NCBI GenBank assembly: GCA_002286715.1
Contig: NSJX01000043.1
Coordinates: 126,180-190,179, forward strand
DNA: 64,000 bases
Direction of reading: 5' to 3'
From: Dentipellis sp. KUC8613
Taxonomy: Eukaryota; Basidiomycota; Agaricomycetes; Russulales; Hericiaceae
Under the pieces are notes generated by a model, which was not told the DNA's origin, did not search any database, and was given only the letters and a program-made list of their open reading frames with translations. Of this stretch, positions 24,858 through 36,970 are shown piece by piece (position 1 is the stretch's first letter; every line of letters begins with the position of its first letter). The position numbers and the translations under genes are program-made.

Positions 24858-26384
24858 GCTGAAATGCGATGTGAAAGTGGTCTGAAGTCCCTGTCCTGCG
24901 GGCAGCTTTTATGTCGAATTTCGAGGGCACATGTAACGTACCTGAACATCTTCATTAACGAACGGAACGAAATCAAATATCAGTGTGGGACTATCCCGCT
25001 GTCCATCCCTTCCTCTTTCCGGAGAAAGCACGGGTGTCGGTGCTCCAGTATGTCTATGTTAAGACACGTTGCTCCCGCGTCTTGTCTTCTGATTGTCTTC
25101 TCTCTGTGATTCGCAACCCTAGAATCTCGCAATTGCCCGGTGAATCAAAAGACTTCCATATAAAAGCATTCTACTATTCCGTGACGTGAATAGCGGTATA
25201 ATAGCAGGTGCCCGGCGTACTCTAGAGTCTACAGCTGTCCACGGCCTCTTCGACGCAAACGCGCTGGAATGCTGGATTAATCAAATTCGTCGGCCGATAC
25301 ATGGTTTAAAGTCAACGCGCGACTCACCTAGATTAGAACCAGAGGCTTGATTGTCTACCACGCACCTTGGGAGGCGCGTTCTCCATTTCGGTCCAGGTGG
25401 CTTCAAGTAGCCGTTTGTCGTGACCTCGGATCCATAAAAGAAGAATCTTCAAGAAAGCACACGTAAAAGCGTGAGATTCTGTGAGAGTGTTCTAGCAGAT
25501 CAGATAAAACTAGCATGAGTGACGCTCAAGGTTGAGAGAAGTCAAGGTGTAGTAAATTGTAATTCACCGTTGGCCAACTCGGCTGAGGCTCGGCACGGCC
25601 GGCATTTCCCAGGATGCTCAAAGCCGGACCTAAACTCTACTAGTACGGTCTACGATACTCTTTACTCTTCGCGATGAGCTACTCGAATTCTTTGGTGAGC
25701 GACATCCTAATCTCCTTTATGCGTCTGTCAAAGGTATGGATTTTATTTTTCTTGTTCGAAATCTCATTATCGACGCTTCCGACACACCAGCACTAATCCA
25801 CAAGCCTCTAACTGTCGTATTCCTCCAACCAGTGCACATCTCTCATATACCATAATGCGGGCGATCAATTGGACTATGATGCGTCTCACCATCCTCTTCG
25901 CAACCCTCTGCTCGTCGCAGCGAGTGTCACACAGTGGCGCTCCCTGGAAGCTGCTGAAGCATGCCTTGCCGTCCCGCTGGTGTGGAAGCGCGCTTTCTGG
26001 GCTGTGAGCTCTTCCTCGAAGAAAGTGTGCTTGCTAGAGCTCGTGATGTCTCGCCGCGCTCATGCCCGTAGAGTCTGCTCAGAAATGGAGCGCAATTAGC
26101 GTTGGAATAGCGCGAAATTTGCGCAGAGCACAGCAGGTGGCGCACTGGCAGACCCTGAGACGATGCAAGCCTACGACAGGGTCTGTACCTAGTCAAAATG
26201 GCCATCACCCACCAAATACACGATGCGTGTACCAGCCTCTCCCAACAGAACCTGCATCAGCCAGATGAAAAAGATATATGTGTGTATATTAGGTAGAAAC
26301 GAGAGATAGAGAGAGAGAAAGAAAAGAAAAGATAACAATACCATCCGTACTATCGTAAATAGTCATCCAGATCCAAACGTCAAA
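24858..26384. other. Intergenic, with a weak small-ORF candidate
   Basis: About 1.5 kb. Near 25855 the plus strand has a 57-codon frame including MMRLTILFATLCSSQ, which could be a signal peptide, but it lacks any other support. A GA-rich microsatellite lies at 26301-26332. No gene called. Confidence 0.4.
26301..26332. repeat. GA-rich microsatellite
   Basis: Purine-only run of GAGA and GAAA units just past the stop codon of the transporter gene. Confidence 0.6.
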
Positions 26385-29300
26385 TCAAGGTCTTAGCGAA
26401 CTCGTCCGTGTCCCCATCTCCACCCCACTCGATCGCGAGATATGGCCGACGCCATGGATGTGGTATTGCTCGCCCACGAGCTCCTTCGTCGCGACCATCA
26501 GCCTGTCGAGGCGCGTCACGATGCCGTAGGCGGTCGACACGCCCACGCAGTAGCATCTGTATCCCGCCGTCAGCTATTGCGCTGAATGTGAGGTAGCTTC
26601 GGCTTACTGGTATTGCTCGTTCTCGAGCGTGTCTACAGTCATGGTACGCGGCAAGCCATAGTCGTCGTCGGCTTCTTGCCGCACGACGTTGAGCCCGTGG
26701 TGGTACATGATGAATCGATCGAACAATGGACAAGGTGTGATCTGAGGTAGTGGGTTGCCTGTGCGCAGTGCTGTAGAGATCAAGCCTTCGATGCGTGCGT
26801 CAGCTTGCCAGTACCATTGATAATAGCTGTGGAAGACGCACTGATGACAGCGAGAACATCGCCTTGAAAGTCTGAGTCGAGGAAACGCGTGCGGCGGAGG
26901 AAAGCGCGAGACCATGCGGGCTCGAGGCGTTCCACCACGGACATGAGATGTGAGAGTAGGTAACCGATTTGGCTGCGAGAACGTCAGACGTCAGTAAACA
27001 TGCGAGCTCCAGTGGATGTAGGAGTCTTACAGTTGGATCTCCACAATTTTTTGATATCTCTCCGCTGGCCATCGCCCTCGAAGAGAGAACTACCATTCAC
27101 ATATAAGTAAGCGCCCGTTGTGAGTCTGTAAGATCGTCTCAAGCTCACTTCGTATATGATATTTGTGCCCAATACGATCGAGCGCTTCAGCTTCGCACGA
27201 ATAGCGATCAAACTGTGCAGGATCTCCGCCGTATCATCCGTATGTCGTACATTAGCGAACGACACGACAGAGCAGTAGATGCTGCCGATTTGCGATGATG
27301 TTGTTGCGAGTGTTGAACGCTGATATCGGCGCAGGGTAGTTGAGGGTGGGAGGAAGGAAAAGAGGCTGAGATTGACGTGAGCTATCATGTCCAAATGAGG
27401 AGTGAAGGGGGACGTACAAGGCTGCAAAGACTCCGACTGTCACCAGGAGGAATCGTCTCTACAAGAGGACATCAAAAAAGGATATAAACGTTCAGAGATA
27501 TGTAACGTACCCAAGCCAGGTTAATGCCGAAGTACCCAAACGTCCCTGCGCGCAAATGGGTATTTTGCCAAGAGAAACCGACAACCTGCCAGCCTCGTGA
27601 GCGATACTAATCTCCCTTGACAAGGACAGACCTACCAGCATGACCGTCACGAAGAAGATAATGTTGATCATAGGCGGCACGGGCGCGTACAGCCTCGCAA
27701 AGTAGAAGAACGGGAACGCCACGCCAAGCGTAGCAGCCAGACCATAGGCATTGCCTTCGCCGAGGCCGGTGGAGATGTACCAGACGACGGTTCCGACGAT
27801 GCCGCCGCCGAAGGTACTGATCACACGGGCGACGAGGCCGAAGGTGGTGTCACCACGGAAGCGGGAGATTGTCAGTTGGCCCATGAATCTGGGAAGCATA
27901 AGCTCTAGAAGCGAAAGGATGAGAGAAGATGAAACTTACATGGCCCAACTGAAGCGCTCGCCTATGCACAATGTGTCAGACATTTAGAACCAGCATGCGT
28001 GCATTGGGTACTCACGGAATGCGAACCCAGCGGAAGAAGTTATCAATGATGGTAGACACAGAATGACTGAACACAACAGTAAGCTCCTGACCGTATACCG
28101 AGAAGTACACACTCAACTGGTCAGAATCCCGCCTTTCAGCGCAAAGAGCAGGTTCCCTCCTGAGAATGCTCTGGTCGCCACCCAAATCATATTCATACAC
28201 CTTTCGAAAAGATTCTGAGGCGGAAGCGCGTCTGGATCTCGACCTTGCGCGTCGCCAAGGTCGTGCATCCATGCTGCGTCCATGCCCTGGATGACGTCTG
28301 TGACGCTATATTTCAGCAGATGTCCCGGTACTCAGTATGTAAGCAGGTTGAGCAGACCTGGATTCTCGTCGTCTTCTTGGTCCCAGTCCACACCGTTTTC
28401 CCATACTGTCCACTTGAAAAGGTCGTATAGTGGAATGGGAGGAAGCCAGACGCGTGGTCGTGTCCGTTCCTTCTCCAAACGTAAGATATCGTCGAACTGT
28501 GAAGGTGCAATCAGAATAAGCATAGAACAAGTGGCTGCAATTCTTACTGTCTCGATAATTGCGAATGAGAACAGCGTTAGGTGATACTGATACACATAAC
28601 AGTGAAACAAGAAACGATGTGGTGGTACATCCTCTCCCGTGAGCGACCCAAGATGGTTCGCCGCATCGAATGCAGCCCGATACGGATCGACGACCTTATG
28701 TCTGTGCTGCAATCAGCTACTAGCTTACCTCGTCCGCGCCCAACCATATGACATACCTTTTCTCCTTCCTAAACCTAGCCAGCACCTCCTCCAACTCCGT
28801 CTTCGTCCTCACAATGGCATCCGCACACTCCTTATTCTTCTTCCCACACCCCTCCGGATCGCTCCACCACGTCCACCTGCCCTCCCTCGACCTCTCCAAC
28901 CACCGATCCCACGCCTTCAGCGCATCAATGCACGCCCTCAGCAGCTCCTCACAGCTCTCCCTCAGCAGCGCCGTCGCCGTCTCTGTAAAGAACGACGACA
29001 GCGGGTGCGCAAAATGCGTCGACTCGAGGTCGAGGTACCGCTGCGACTCGAACACGCCGACGACGTGCTCTCGGTAATGGTGCCCCGAGAGGTGCAGGTG
29101 CAGGCTGTGCAGCAGCTGCGAGTGCGACAGCGGGCGCGCGTGCGAGCGCGAGCGCCGCAGCGAGATGGGCGTGTGCGCGCGCGGCGGCGAGCCCGGCGGC
29201 GTCGTGCCGACCTCGAAGTGCGGGTGCCGCTTGCGCGCGCGGCGCATCGAGCTGTAGTCCGTCTCGCGGTCGCGCTCACGCTCACGCTCGCGCTCGTCGG

Positions 29301-30767
29301 GCCCCGGCGACGGCGCGCGCGACACGACGGGGCTCGTGAACGCCGGCGTGCCCGGTGCCGGTGTGACCGGGAATCGCTCGCGCGTCGGGTCGATCAGGCT
29401 GAAGTACATCGTGAGCCCGTTCGCGCGCACGGCGAGCCGCTGCGCCTTGCTGCGGAAGCCCTCGAGGTCGGCGGGGGAGATGCGCGAGTAGGAGATGTCG
29501 CGCTTGAGCAGCCGCGCGGAGGCGGAGAGCGGCGCGAGGCCTGCTTCTGCCTGGGCGGTCGCGGCGACCACCTTCGCGGGTGAGAAGTCTGGCGAGGTCG
29601 TGTTGATTTGCAGGACGGAGAGGTGCTGTTCGAGGGCTGTGTTTAGATGTGTGAGGACCCCGCGGAATTGATTCGTGTATTGCGAGGAGATGGTCTGCGG
29701 GAATAGGAAGATGGAGAGAAAGATAGATACGGCTCCTTGGAATGCAAGTGGGAGGACGACCGCTTGTCCAAACTAGATACCTGCTTAATCAAAGCCGAAT
29801 GCAAGGACGAGAAACTTACTGTGTAATTTGGGTAGGGAAAAAGCGCAGCCGTGGTGATAGATATATCTGTAATAGGGTCAGAATGTTATGAGAACGATGA
29901 GCGCCGATCGTGCGTACCGAGACAGATGCAGCCAAGCACACTAGCAAACAGGAATGGACCCGGACCAAGCCTGGCCTTTATGTACAAGAATAAGAAGGAT
30001 CCGGCAAATAGGAAGACAGCTAAGATGACAGAGGGCTTCGCCAAGGTCAGTAATGGCGGATATTTAAGGTTATGTATCACGTACAGCGGCCTCTACATAG
30101 TTCCCGTTGAATATGTCGTTGATGGGTGCGTTGGGGAGGACTTCACTGCGTGCCAGACTCGCCAATTTAATGCCTAAGCATGTCCAACTGAAGGTCTTCT
30201 CAGTAAACTATTATCAATATGATGAGATCGCACTCACGCCCAGGCTACGGTGACGAAGAACAGGATCGTCAGGGATTGTTCCGTATGGGCGACAAAGGGT
30301 CCAGCCGGCGGGTTCAGGAAGGATGCTGTACGAACCGATCAAAACATGGCCCTTTGTGAGAAAAGAGGGGTCTCACCGATTAGAACAAGAAAGCCCGCCT
30401 GATCCTACATGAGATGAACGAAGAAAGGAATGAAAAAAACACGCACCGAGCCCATCGTCCGTAGAGACGCGTTCGTGACCATGAGAACGAGACATACCCA
30501 TGCAGACAACGCGCAGCGGATAACCGGCTTCCACTTTGACCACGTCCAGTTCCTCGAGATCCACTGCAAGTTTATGGGCAAGGATGGTACCGCACGTTTT
30601 ACGCCGCGCGTTTCCCGGACCTCCTTCTCCTTCTCCTTCGATGATGACTCCGAGCTGCTTGTGGTCTCTATCTGCAGCTGAGGTCGCTCGAGTGCCGGAC
30701 CTGTGTAACCCTCCTGGTCCTCGTCGCCGATTCGAGGATCGTATGCCGCCTTTTCGCGGCGCGACAT
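26385..30767 (-). CDS. Large fungal ArAE/FUSC-type membrane transporter
   Basis: A multi-exon gene (roughly 20 exons; only the start, end and several junctions were fixed) for a protein of about 1,050-1,100 aa. The ATG at 30767 opens MSRREKAAYDPRIGDEDQEG. An N-terminal set of membrane helices follows (DQAGFLVLIASFLNPPAGPF, LFFVTVAWAW, PNAPINDIFNGNY), as in the fungal ArAE_2_N family. A long Arg/Ser-rich cytosolic part lies at about 28.7-29.6 kb (SPADLEGFRSKAQRLAVRAN, FESQRYLDLESTHFAHP). A second membrane block (GNLLFALKAGILTSLLCVP, FRGDTTFGLVARVISTFGGG, PPMINIIFFVTVMLVVGFSW) is FUSC/ALMT-like. The end reads YGIVTRLDRLMVATKELVGE. Such proteins are putative aromatic-acid or anion exporters; substrate and membrane are unknown. 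The exact exon set is provisional. Confidence 0.85.
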
Positions 30768-31649
30768 GGTGGACGTAGTGGTGGTTGGAGTCAAGGAGAG
30801 TGAATTACGGACATGTATGAAGCGCCCCGGGAACAACTTGAAGTGCGCTGCGCGGAAGAGGCGAACGTCATGTACATAATAATAGTCATCCGCGGGTCTC
30901 CGTCCGGATCCGAAAATGGTCCGTAACTCACAGCTTTTAGGAAGCCCGCCGGCACAGATTTCACCAGATCTGCTCCAAAAATACGAGATCCGTCCGGCCA
31001 GCCACGCAATGGGCAAAATCTGCAGCAAAAATGAGTATGCAGCAACTCCAAGGCCTTCGTGGTCAAGTATGCTGCCATTCGTACCATTCATACTCTAGCC
31101 ACAAGCCCAGAACTCACCGAGAGATACCGTCCTCGCTTCTCTGTCGCACCGCTTGTCCATTACATATCATGAAGTTTTTGTGCACATGTGCGACACGAGT
31201 GGACACCGGAATACAGTTTTACCATTGGCTGAAACGAAGATTGTCGAGATAAGCCCTTGGCGGTAACGTTGTTGCCAAGGGTGCAGCAGGAGGTGGTCGC
31301 GAGCAAGACGTACATGCCTGCTTGCTTGGCCTCTGCTCTGTAATGACTGAACACCTCATGTTGTAAGCAATGATGCGCTCTCAAGTAAGTAATTACATGG
31401 ACCAACACCCTTGCAGCCTGATTTGGCTGATTTTCGTCGCAATATAATGGACGAGTGGCTATTTATAGTCAAACCTGTCCTTATGAAAGGAGTATGAAGC
31501 CAATCTATCGAATTTCGTCCGCTCTTAGATCTCAGGATCTCACCTTGGCCTATTTTTGTCCAAGTATGGCATACGGGGTTAGCGCTCTTCTGGACGCTGC
31601 ACCGACCCTCCAACTTACTCTTTCACTCCTTCAACGACGGCGAGCATAG
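30768..31649. other. Divergent intergenic region, transporter / LSm6
   Basis: About 880 nt between divergent start codons. Frames on the minus strand run into the transporter's 5' end but begin upstream of a better ATG. No separate gene seen. Confidence 0.5.
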
Positions 31650-32052
31650 ATGGATGAGAGCCCACCACAACCACCAGCAGAGTCTACGCCACCGCCACCA
31701 CCACCCACTGGTCCGTCCGGATCGCCCTCAGACTTCCTGAAGGGCGTGGTCGGAAAACGCGTGGTCGTACGTCTGACTTCGGGTGTTGATTATCGCGGTG
31801 CGTTTCTATTTCTTATCGACGTGTTATTCTTGTCTGATCCGAAGAATAGGGGTCCTCTCGTGTCTCGATGGGTATATGAACATCGCGCTGGAGCAGACGG
31901 AGGAGCATGTAAACGGCGCTGTGACGAACCGGTATGGGGACGCGTTCATCCGTGGCAACAATGGTGCGCACTACCTTCCCTGCCTTCTATCTCTCGTTCT
32001 GACTTGATACACGTTCGCAGTGCTTTATATCTCCGCTGCAGAGCCGCTCTGA
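31650..32052 (+). CDS. LSM6: U6 snRNA-associated Sm-like protein LSm6
   Basis: Three exons (31650-31797, 31850-31963, 32021-32052) give 97 aa. After a Pro-rich 25-residue extension (TPPPPPPTGPSG) comes the Sm fold: Sm1 with FLKGVVGKRVVVRLTSGVDY and RGVLSCLDGYMNIALEQTEE, and Sm2 with GDAFIRGNNVLYIS. This is the LSm6 signature. The protein is one subunit of the LSm1-7 ring in cytoplasmic mRNA decay and of LSm2-8, which binds the U6 snRNA 3' end. The Pro-rich extension is longer than in yeast. It converges with tRNase Z, with 104 nt between the stop codons. Confidence 0.95.
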
Positions 32053-32156
32053 TAATGCAGCAAGTAGATCCCGCTCGAAACACCCTCATCTTGTGCACGA
32101 TTATACGAAATGTCTAAATAATGTAGCCCTGTGTATCCAACATCGCAATCCGTTCA

Positions 32157-33671
32157 TCATTTGGTTGTCAGCAAGGTATGGAGCTTCATGAAGTTATCGA
32201 CCCAAGGCACTGTCCTCAGCAACTGCATCGACGGGATATTGTACGGCACGGGCACATTCAGCAGATCGTGCGCGACCGTGACCGGCTTCGAGTACGTCTT
32301 ACTCGCAAGCGCGACGGCGGACATCACCGCGCGCACCGCGCCCTGGTAGCGCGTCTCCGACCCGTCCTCCGAAGCCTGATACCTGATAGACTTAGGCATC
32401 TTATCCGGGTCCACGCATCTGACCGCACGTCAATTAGCCTTGTGCATACCCAGAATCGAAGCAGACGCACTTGGACGACAGGTGGTTCAGGTAGAGCGAC
32501 TTGGCGCGTATGCGGTTCGCGAAGCCCGCGGCCATGTCGGGCGTCGAGTGCCCGCTGTGCGTCGCGAGGCCGCGCTTCAGCATCTCGTCGTACATCACGT
32601 CTGTTTCCTCCGGGTCCTCGTCCGCGTTGCGCGACCCCGGCGCCACCATGATCGTCGATTCGTGCACCAGGATGTCCGCGTCCATCGCGAGCGGCGCGAT
32701 TGCCGATGGGTCGGACGTGTCGCCCAGGATGACGACTTTCGACAGCGGTGTGGAGGTTGAAGGCAAGGGAGGCGGTGGTGGAGGCGGGCGCAAGTGCGTG
32801 CGTGAGAGCGTGGGGCGGGTATATGGCAGTGGAAGTCTTGACTGGAAGGAAAATACGTATCCCAGACATGGTACTGAGGTATCGCATTAGATACAGACGC
32901 GCCACGAGCGGGGAATGGCCGTACCGCGGTGTTTAATATGCGCTGCCGCGACGCGCACGTTGCTGCCTGTGCACACGTCGTGCCACATCCCCCCCGGATC
33001 GCAGTACACGTCTTCCCCAACACCCTCGCTCTCGTGGAGGTCCGACACGTTGCACGGTGTCGGTGTCTCACGCGGGAGCAGCAGCTCGTGCACGGCGTAT
33101 TTGGAGCCCAGGGATGTATATGTGAGCTCGAGATTCGTGCGGACGAATTTGCGCAGCCCTTTCGGTCCGTAGATGTGCAACTTCACGTTCTGTGTACGCG
33201 ACACAGTTGCATTGAGTGTGGGTGTACGGTCAAGGAGGAGAGCCGGGACGCGCCTCGTTCACAGGTACGGAATGTTTTCGATATGACAGACGTGCGCGGA
33301 GGAGCGAGATGAGGCCCATGCAATGGTCGGCTACTTTTTTTTAGTGCTAGTTCGACATGGAAGGAAACGCTACGCACGATGCATATGTGTAATAAATACC
33401 TTGTCTATATCCAGATTTCGGATGCGAGGTCGCGTTCTGAGCAGCTGCCGCGTCGTTCCTTCCGCACAATCCACCACTAGTGCGTGTCAGCACCATCCGC
33501 GGTCTCGATAAATCAACACATACACCATGTCGAAGTGGGCTGCACGGTCAGCGCCGTCGCTGTGCAGTTCCGTGTCACCGTGGGCCCTCCTCCGCTCGAC
33601 GTCCCTAGAAATGTTAGTGAAGGGTGAAAGCGTGCATTCTGTGCGGATCTAAACAAGTTTGAGCTCTGCAT
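32157..33671 (-). CDS. tRNase Z, short form (tRNA 3' processing endonuclease)
   Basis: Six exons (33524-33671, 33378-33476, 33269-33330, 32925-33189, 32471-32873, 32157-32418) give 412 aa in phase. This metallo-beta-lactamase enzyme cuts the 3' trailer from tRNA precursors. Visible motifs: [12 protein letters not shown] at the N-terminus; the zinc motif THMHPDHCMG (HxHxDH, His80-His85); [41 protein letters not shown]; and [10 protein letters not shown]. Length suits the ELAC1-type short form plus a Pro-rich insert ([13 protein letters not shown], about 215-230). The start at 33671 gives [18 protein letters not shown], basic and without acidic residues, which could target mitochondria. The intron between exons 3 and 4 is the least certain. 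Confidence 0.93.
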
Positions 33672-35699
33672 GCCTGCAGCCTACCCGCTTAGTAGATGCA
33701 AGGCAAAATAAGCAGAAATTCCTGGGGCCCAGCGCCAACGCGTCTACAGTTGCCACTCACACGTGACATGCGCGTGACTCTCGTTAATAGCGGCATGACG
33801 GCGCGCGCTTTGCCGCCGTGTGTTCCTCCTAATCGCAGACAAGCCAATGGCATTCCGTGCCCATGAGAAACTTTTCGAGGACCAGGGGCACCCTCGCCGG
33901 CCACGTTTCCTATCGAGGTTCGAATTCCTCGCACCTCAATCTGCCATGCCGCTTTCCAAATTTATCCACTGCAGTTACCCCTTTGGCTCGCGTGCGCACA
34001 GGCTTCGAAAACCGAGGTAGATGCGCGGGCGCAGCACATCAGCTTCATCGCTGTTTGCCCTCGTAAAACCGCCCTATCCGAGTCGCGACGGCTTCGATGC
34101 AAGGTGACGAGTGGCCGCTATCGAATAATTGCCTCACTAATGCGGTGTTTCCTCGGGCATGCGTCCACAAGCAGTCGCGATGGCGGCTCCATCCTACTGC
34201 ACCCCGTCCAACCATAAAACAAACACGCATCGGGACCCGACGAATTTGATCATCCTGCAGCTGTCCGCGGCGCGCGAAGTTGATGCGTCCGTGTGCGCTG
34301 TAGATTTACGCCACACCGCGCGTCGAATATTTCTCGGAAATCCGACATTTCGCCTGTCCTCTTCTAGCCTGCGCTGATACATCCCTCCGCGGCTGCGTGC
34401 ATCCCTGCATGCGCTGACAAAAGCACCAGCATACCTGCCCACATTTCCTGCGCTCATCTGCTCGGGTGCGTTGGGAAATGGGGTAAGGAACGTGTGGACG
34501 ATGCCGTGCGCCCCCCTTCTCTTCTTCATTCACCTGTCATCCAATCCAGTCCCATACCCTCGCTTTTTTCGCTCCTTGCACTCATTTGGCACCCAAGGAC
34601 GCTGTACCAGGCTCTTTCTGCCCTTTCTATCCGATCGAAACCGCATCCTTCCGCACAGAAGACGCCCCATGCGCCGTTTGCGGCTGCAACTGATCGTCGG
34701 ACTTCGGCGCGCCGCGAGACTGGAGAGCAGGAGCTCGCGCGGGCGGGTGGGCCGCACCGCTGTCGCCCCCTCGCCTCGCACCAGCGCTGCCGCCCGGACC
34801 TGCCTCTGCCGCCCCAGGTGCACTTGACCACCGCCCATTTAATCCCCTCGTGCGGTTCTCCCGACATCGACAGCCGCGCGGCCCAGCGTCCCAGGCGATG
34901 CTTATCGACGCCCGCTGCCCCTGGCATGGGACGCGCCTCGGCGTTTCTGCCATCGAGGGCCTGCTTGCCTTGCGCTTCGCCCCCCGCGCCGCCTGGCCCG
35001 TCCCAGTACAGCCGCGCGTGCCGACGCCCGCTCCACTTCCCAGCATACCGAGTCCCAGCGCGCCGCGACCCACGTGCCAATCTCAGCCTGTGCGAGCATC
35101 GCACGTCCGGTTCTTTCTCTCAGCGCACACACATCCAGCGGGGCATGTTCTCAGCGCGGCTCGCCAGAGCCTGGTTTGGGGGCTGCTGCTTGGTTGGGCG
35201 GAAGGATTGGACGGTGGATGGGGAGATCCGATTCCCCATGGGGGCTTGCGCCATTCTTGGACGACATGAGAGTAGAAGATCGCAGGGCCTGCGAGTCTGT
35301 GGATTTTCAACTCTGCTCTCACCCCTCTGCATGCGATCGACTGATTTACCCTTCTCGTTCTATCCGCTCAGATATGCCTGCTTGCTCATCGGTGTCTTTC
35401 TAGCAAGGCTGGGCAACTTCAGACCTCTAGCGATTTTGCAGGGTTGATTGGGGCATGGACATCGCATGCGGCGTGAGGTCTGTGGTTTACGCTCTAGAAG
35501 GTTCGCAAACGCTTATCCACTGGACATTGCCGAGTGTAACAACGTCGCTTATCACCACCAATCGACACACACCCACATACTCACACATTCGCGCTCACGG
35601 AAGTTAAGGCCGGACTAGGATCGAGGATTATTTTGCATACTAACTGTACAAGGCTATCCAACGAAACGAGATGCCCCATCCCCACGTCGATCCTCCCAC
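33672..35699. other. Intergenic, GC-rich
   Basis: About 2 kb between the start of tRNase Z and the stop of the reductase. Overlapping long open frames on both strands (for example plus 34494-35447, minus 34526-35104) follow from high GC and show no domain or splice logic. No gene called. Confidence 0.5.
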
Positions 35700-36970
35700 C
35701 TACAACTTCGACTTCGCCTTCGCGTCAATCTTCTCCTGCGCCTGCGCCAGCTTCTTCTTGAAGGCCTCCGGATCCAGCACGGCCTCGGGGTACGGCACCA
35801 TCTGGTTCCTAACATTCTCATGCGCGCCGTCGAGCACGAAGACACCGCCAGACACATAGCTCGCGACGTCGCTGAACAGGAACACCGTGAAGCTCCCGCA
35901 GTCCTCGACCGTGCCCATGCGGCCGGCTGGAGCAGGCTCGTGCGGGACGAGCAGTTTGCCGCTCTCGTCCGTCGCGGTGAGGCGCTCCATGCCCTCCGTG
36001 CCGGAGATGGGGCCGGGCGAGAGCACGTTCGAGCGCACGCCGCGCGGCCCCTCTTCGACCGCTACTACACGGTTGAGGGCATCGATTCCGGCCTTTGCTG
36101 CGGAGACGTGTGCTTGGTAGGCGGTTCCTGCAGCGCGCGCATGAGCATGGCTCGCGCGTGGCGATTACGAGACCTGATGGTGGGAGAGCATACCGTGGTA
36201 CTGGATGGTCGTGCTAACGTTGATGTACGCGCCCTTGCTCTCACGCACGTATGGGAGCGTCGCCTTGATAGTGTGGTACGAGCCGAGCTGCGCGAGGGGG
36301 CATGTGGGACTGAGCGGCTGCGCTGGGCACGGGTTCTAGCGCATTCGACGCACCAGATCAATCTCAATGACAGTTCTGAACGCGTTCTCCGAGAGACCGC
36401 CAATGGGTGCGAGGAAATTACCCGCAGCGCCTGAGTATGCACCACGAAGTCGTTAGTATCGCCCGAAAGACGCCGATGCACAGAGAGCGAGGACGAGTGC
36501 GTACCGTTGATCACAAAGTCGATCCGCCCGAATTTCTCGATGGTCTGGCGCACGGCTTCCCGGATGGACTCCGGCTTGCGCACGTCGGCCTGCACGGGGA
36601 GACAGACCTTCCCAGTAAGGCTCTCGAGCTCCTTCGCCGCGGCAGTCAGTCGGTCGAACCTGGGCACGACAGGACACGTCAGTCAGACGCGTGCCGCACG
36701 CGCTGATCTACACTCTCAACTCACTTGCGTCCGACGATTGCCGCATTGGCTCCATGGCGCATCTATAACGCGCAGAGGCCACACCGGCCGAGACTTGTCA
36801 GGAGCCCGGTCTCTGGATTTGTGGGGAATCAGACGTACGACAGCCTCTGTCATGCCCTTGCAAATCCCTGAGCCGCCACCAGTGCAGAACAGGACTTTGC
36901 CCTTGAAGATGTCATCCTTGAATACTGTAGTTGATTTAGAGACAGGCTGGATGTAGGGTGTGGGAGCCAT
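35700..36970 (-). CDS. Peroxisomal 2,4-dienoyl-CoA reductase (SDR, Sps19-like)
   Basis: Six exons (36839-36970, 36725-36762, 36505-36659, 36354-36430, 36194-36287, 35700-36127) give 307 aa. It is a short-chain dehydrogenase with the NADP-binding motif [36 protein letters not shown] and the [14 protein letters not shown] catalytic region, followed by [12 protein letters not shown]. The last three residues are SKL, a type 1 peroxisomal targeting signal. The reaction is NADPH-dependent reduction of 2,4-dienoyl-CoA, needed to oxidise fatty acids with even-numbered double bonds. In this organism it would help use plant lipids. Length is normal for the family. All junctions are GT-AG and in phase. 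Confidence 0.95.

Noticed and set aside
33900..33960. T-arm-like GGTTCGAATTCC suggesting a tRNA
   Set aside because: The loop would be eight bases, and no acceptor stem or A box can be placed around it.
34494..35447. Long plus-strand frame of 317 codons with overlapping long minus-strand frames
   Set aside because: Open frames on both strands at once, with no domain, signal or conserved motif. High GC content explains it.
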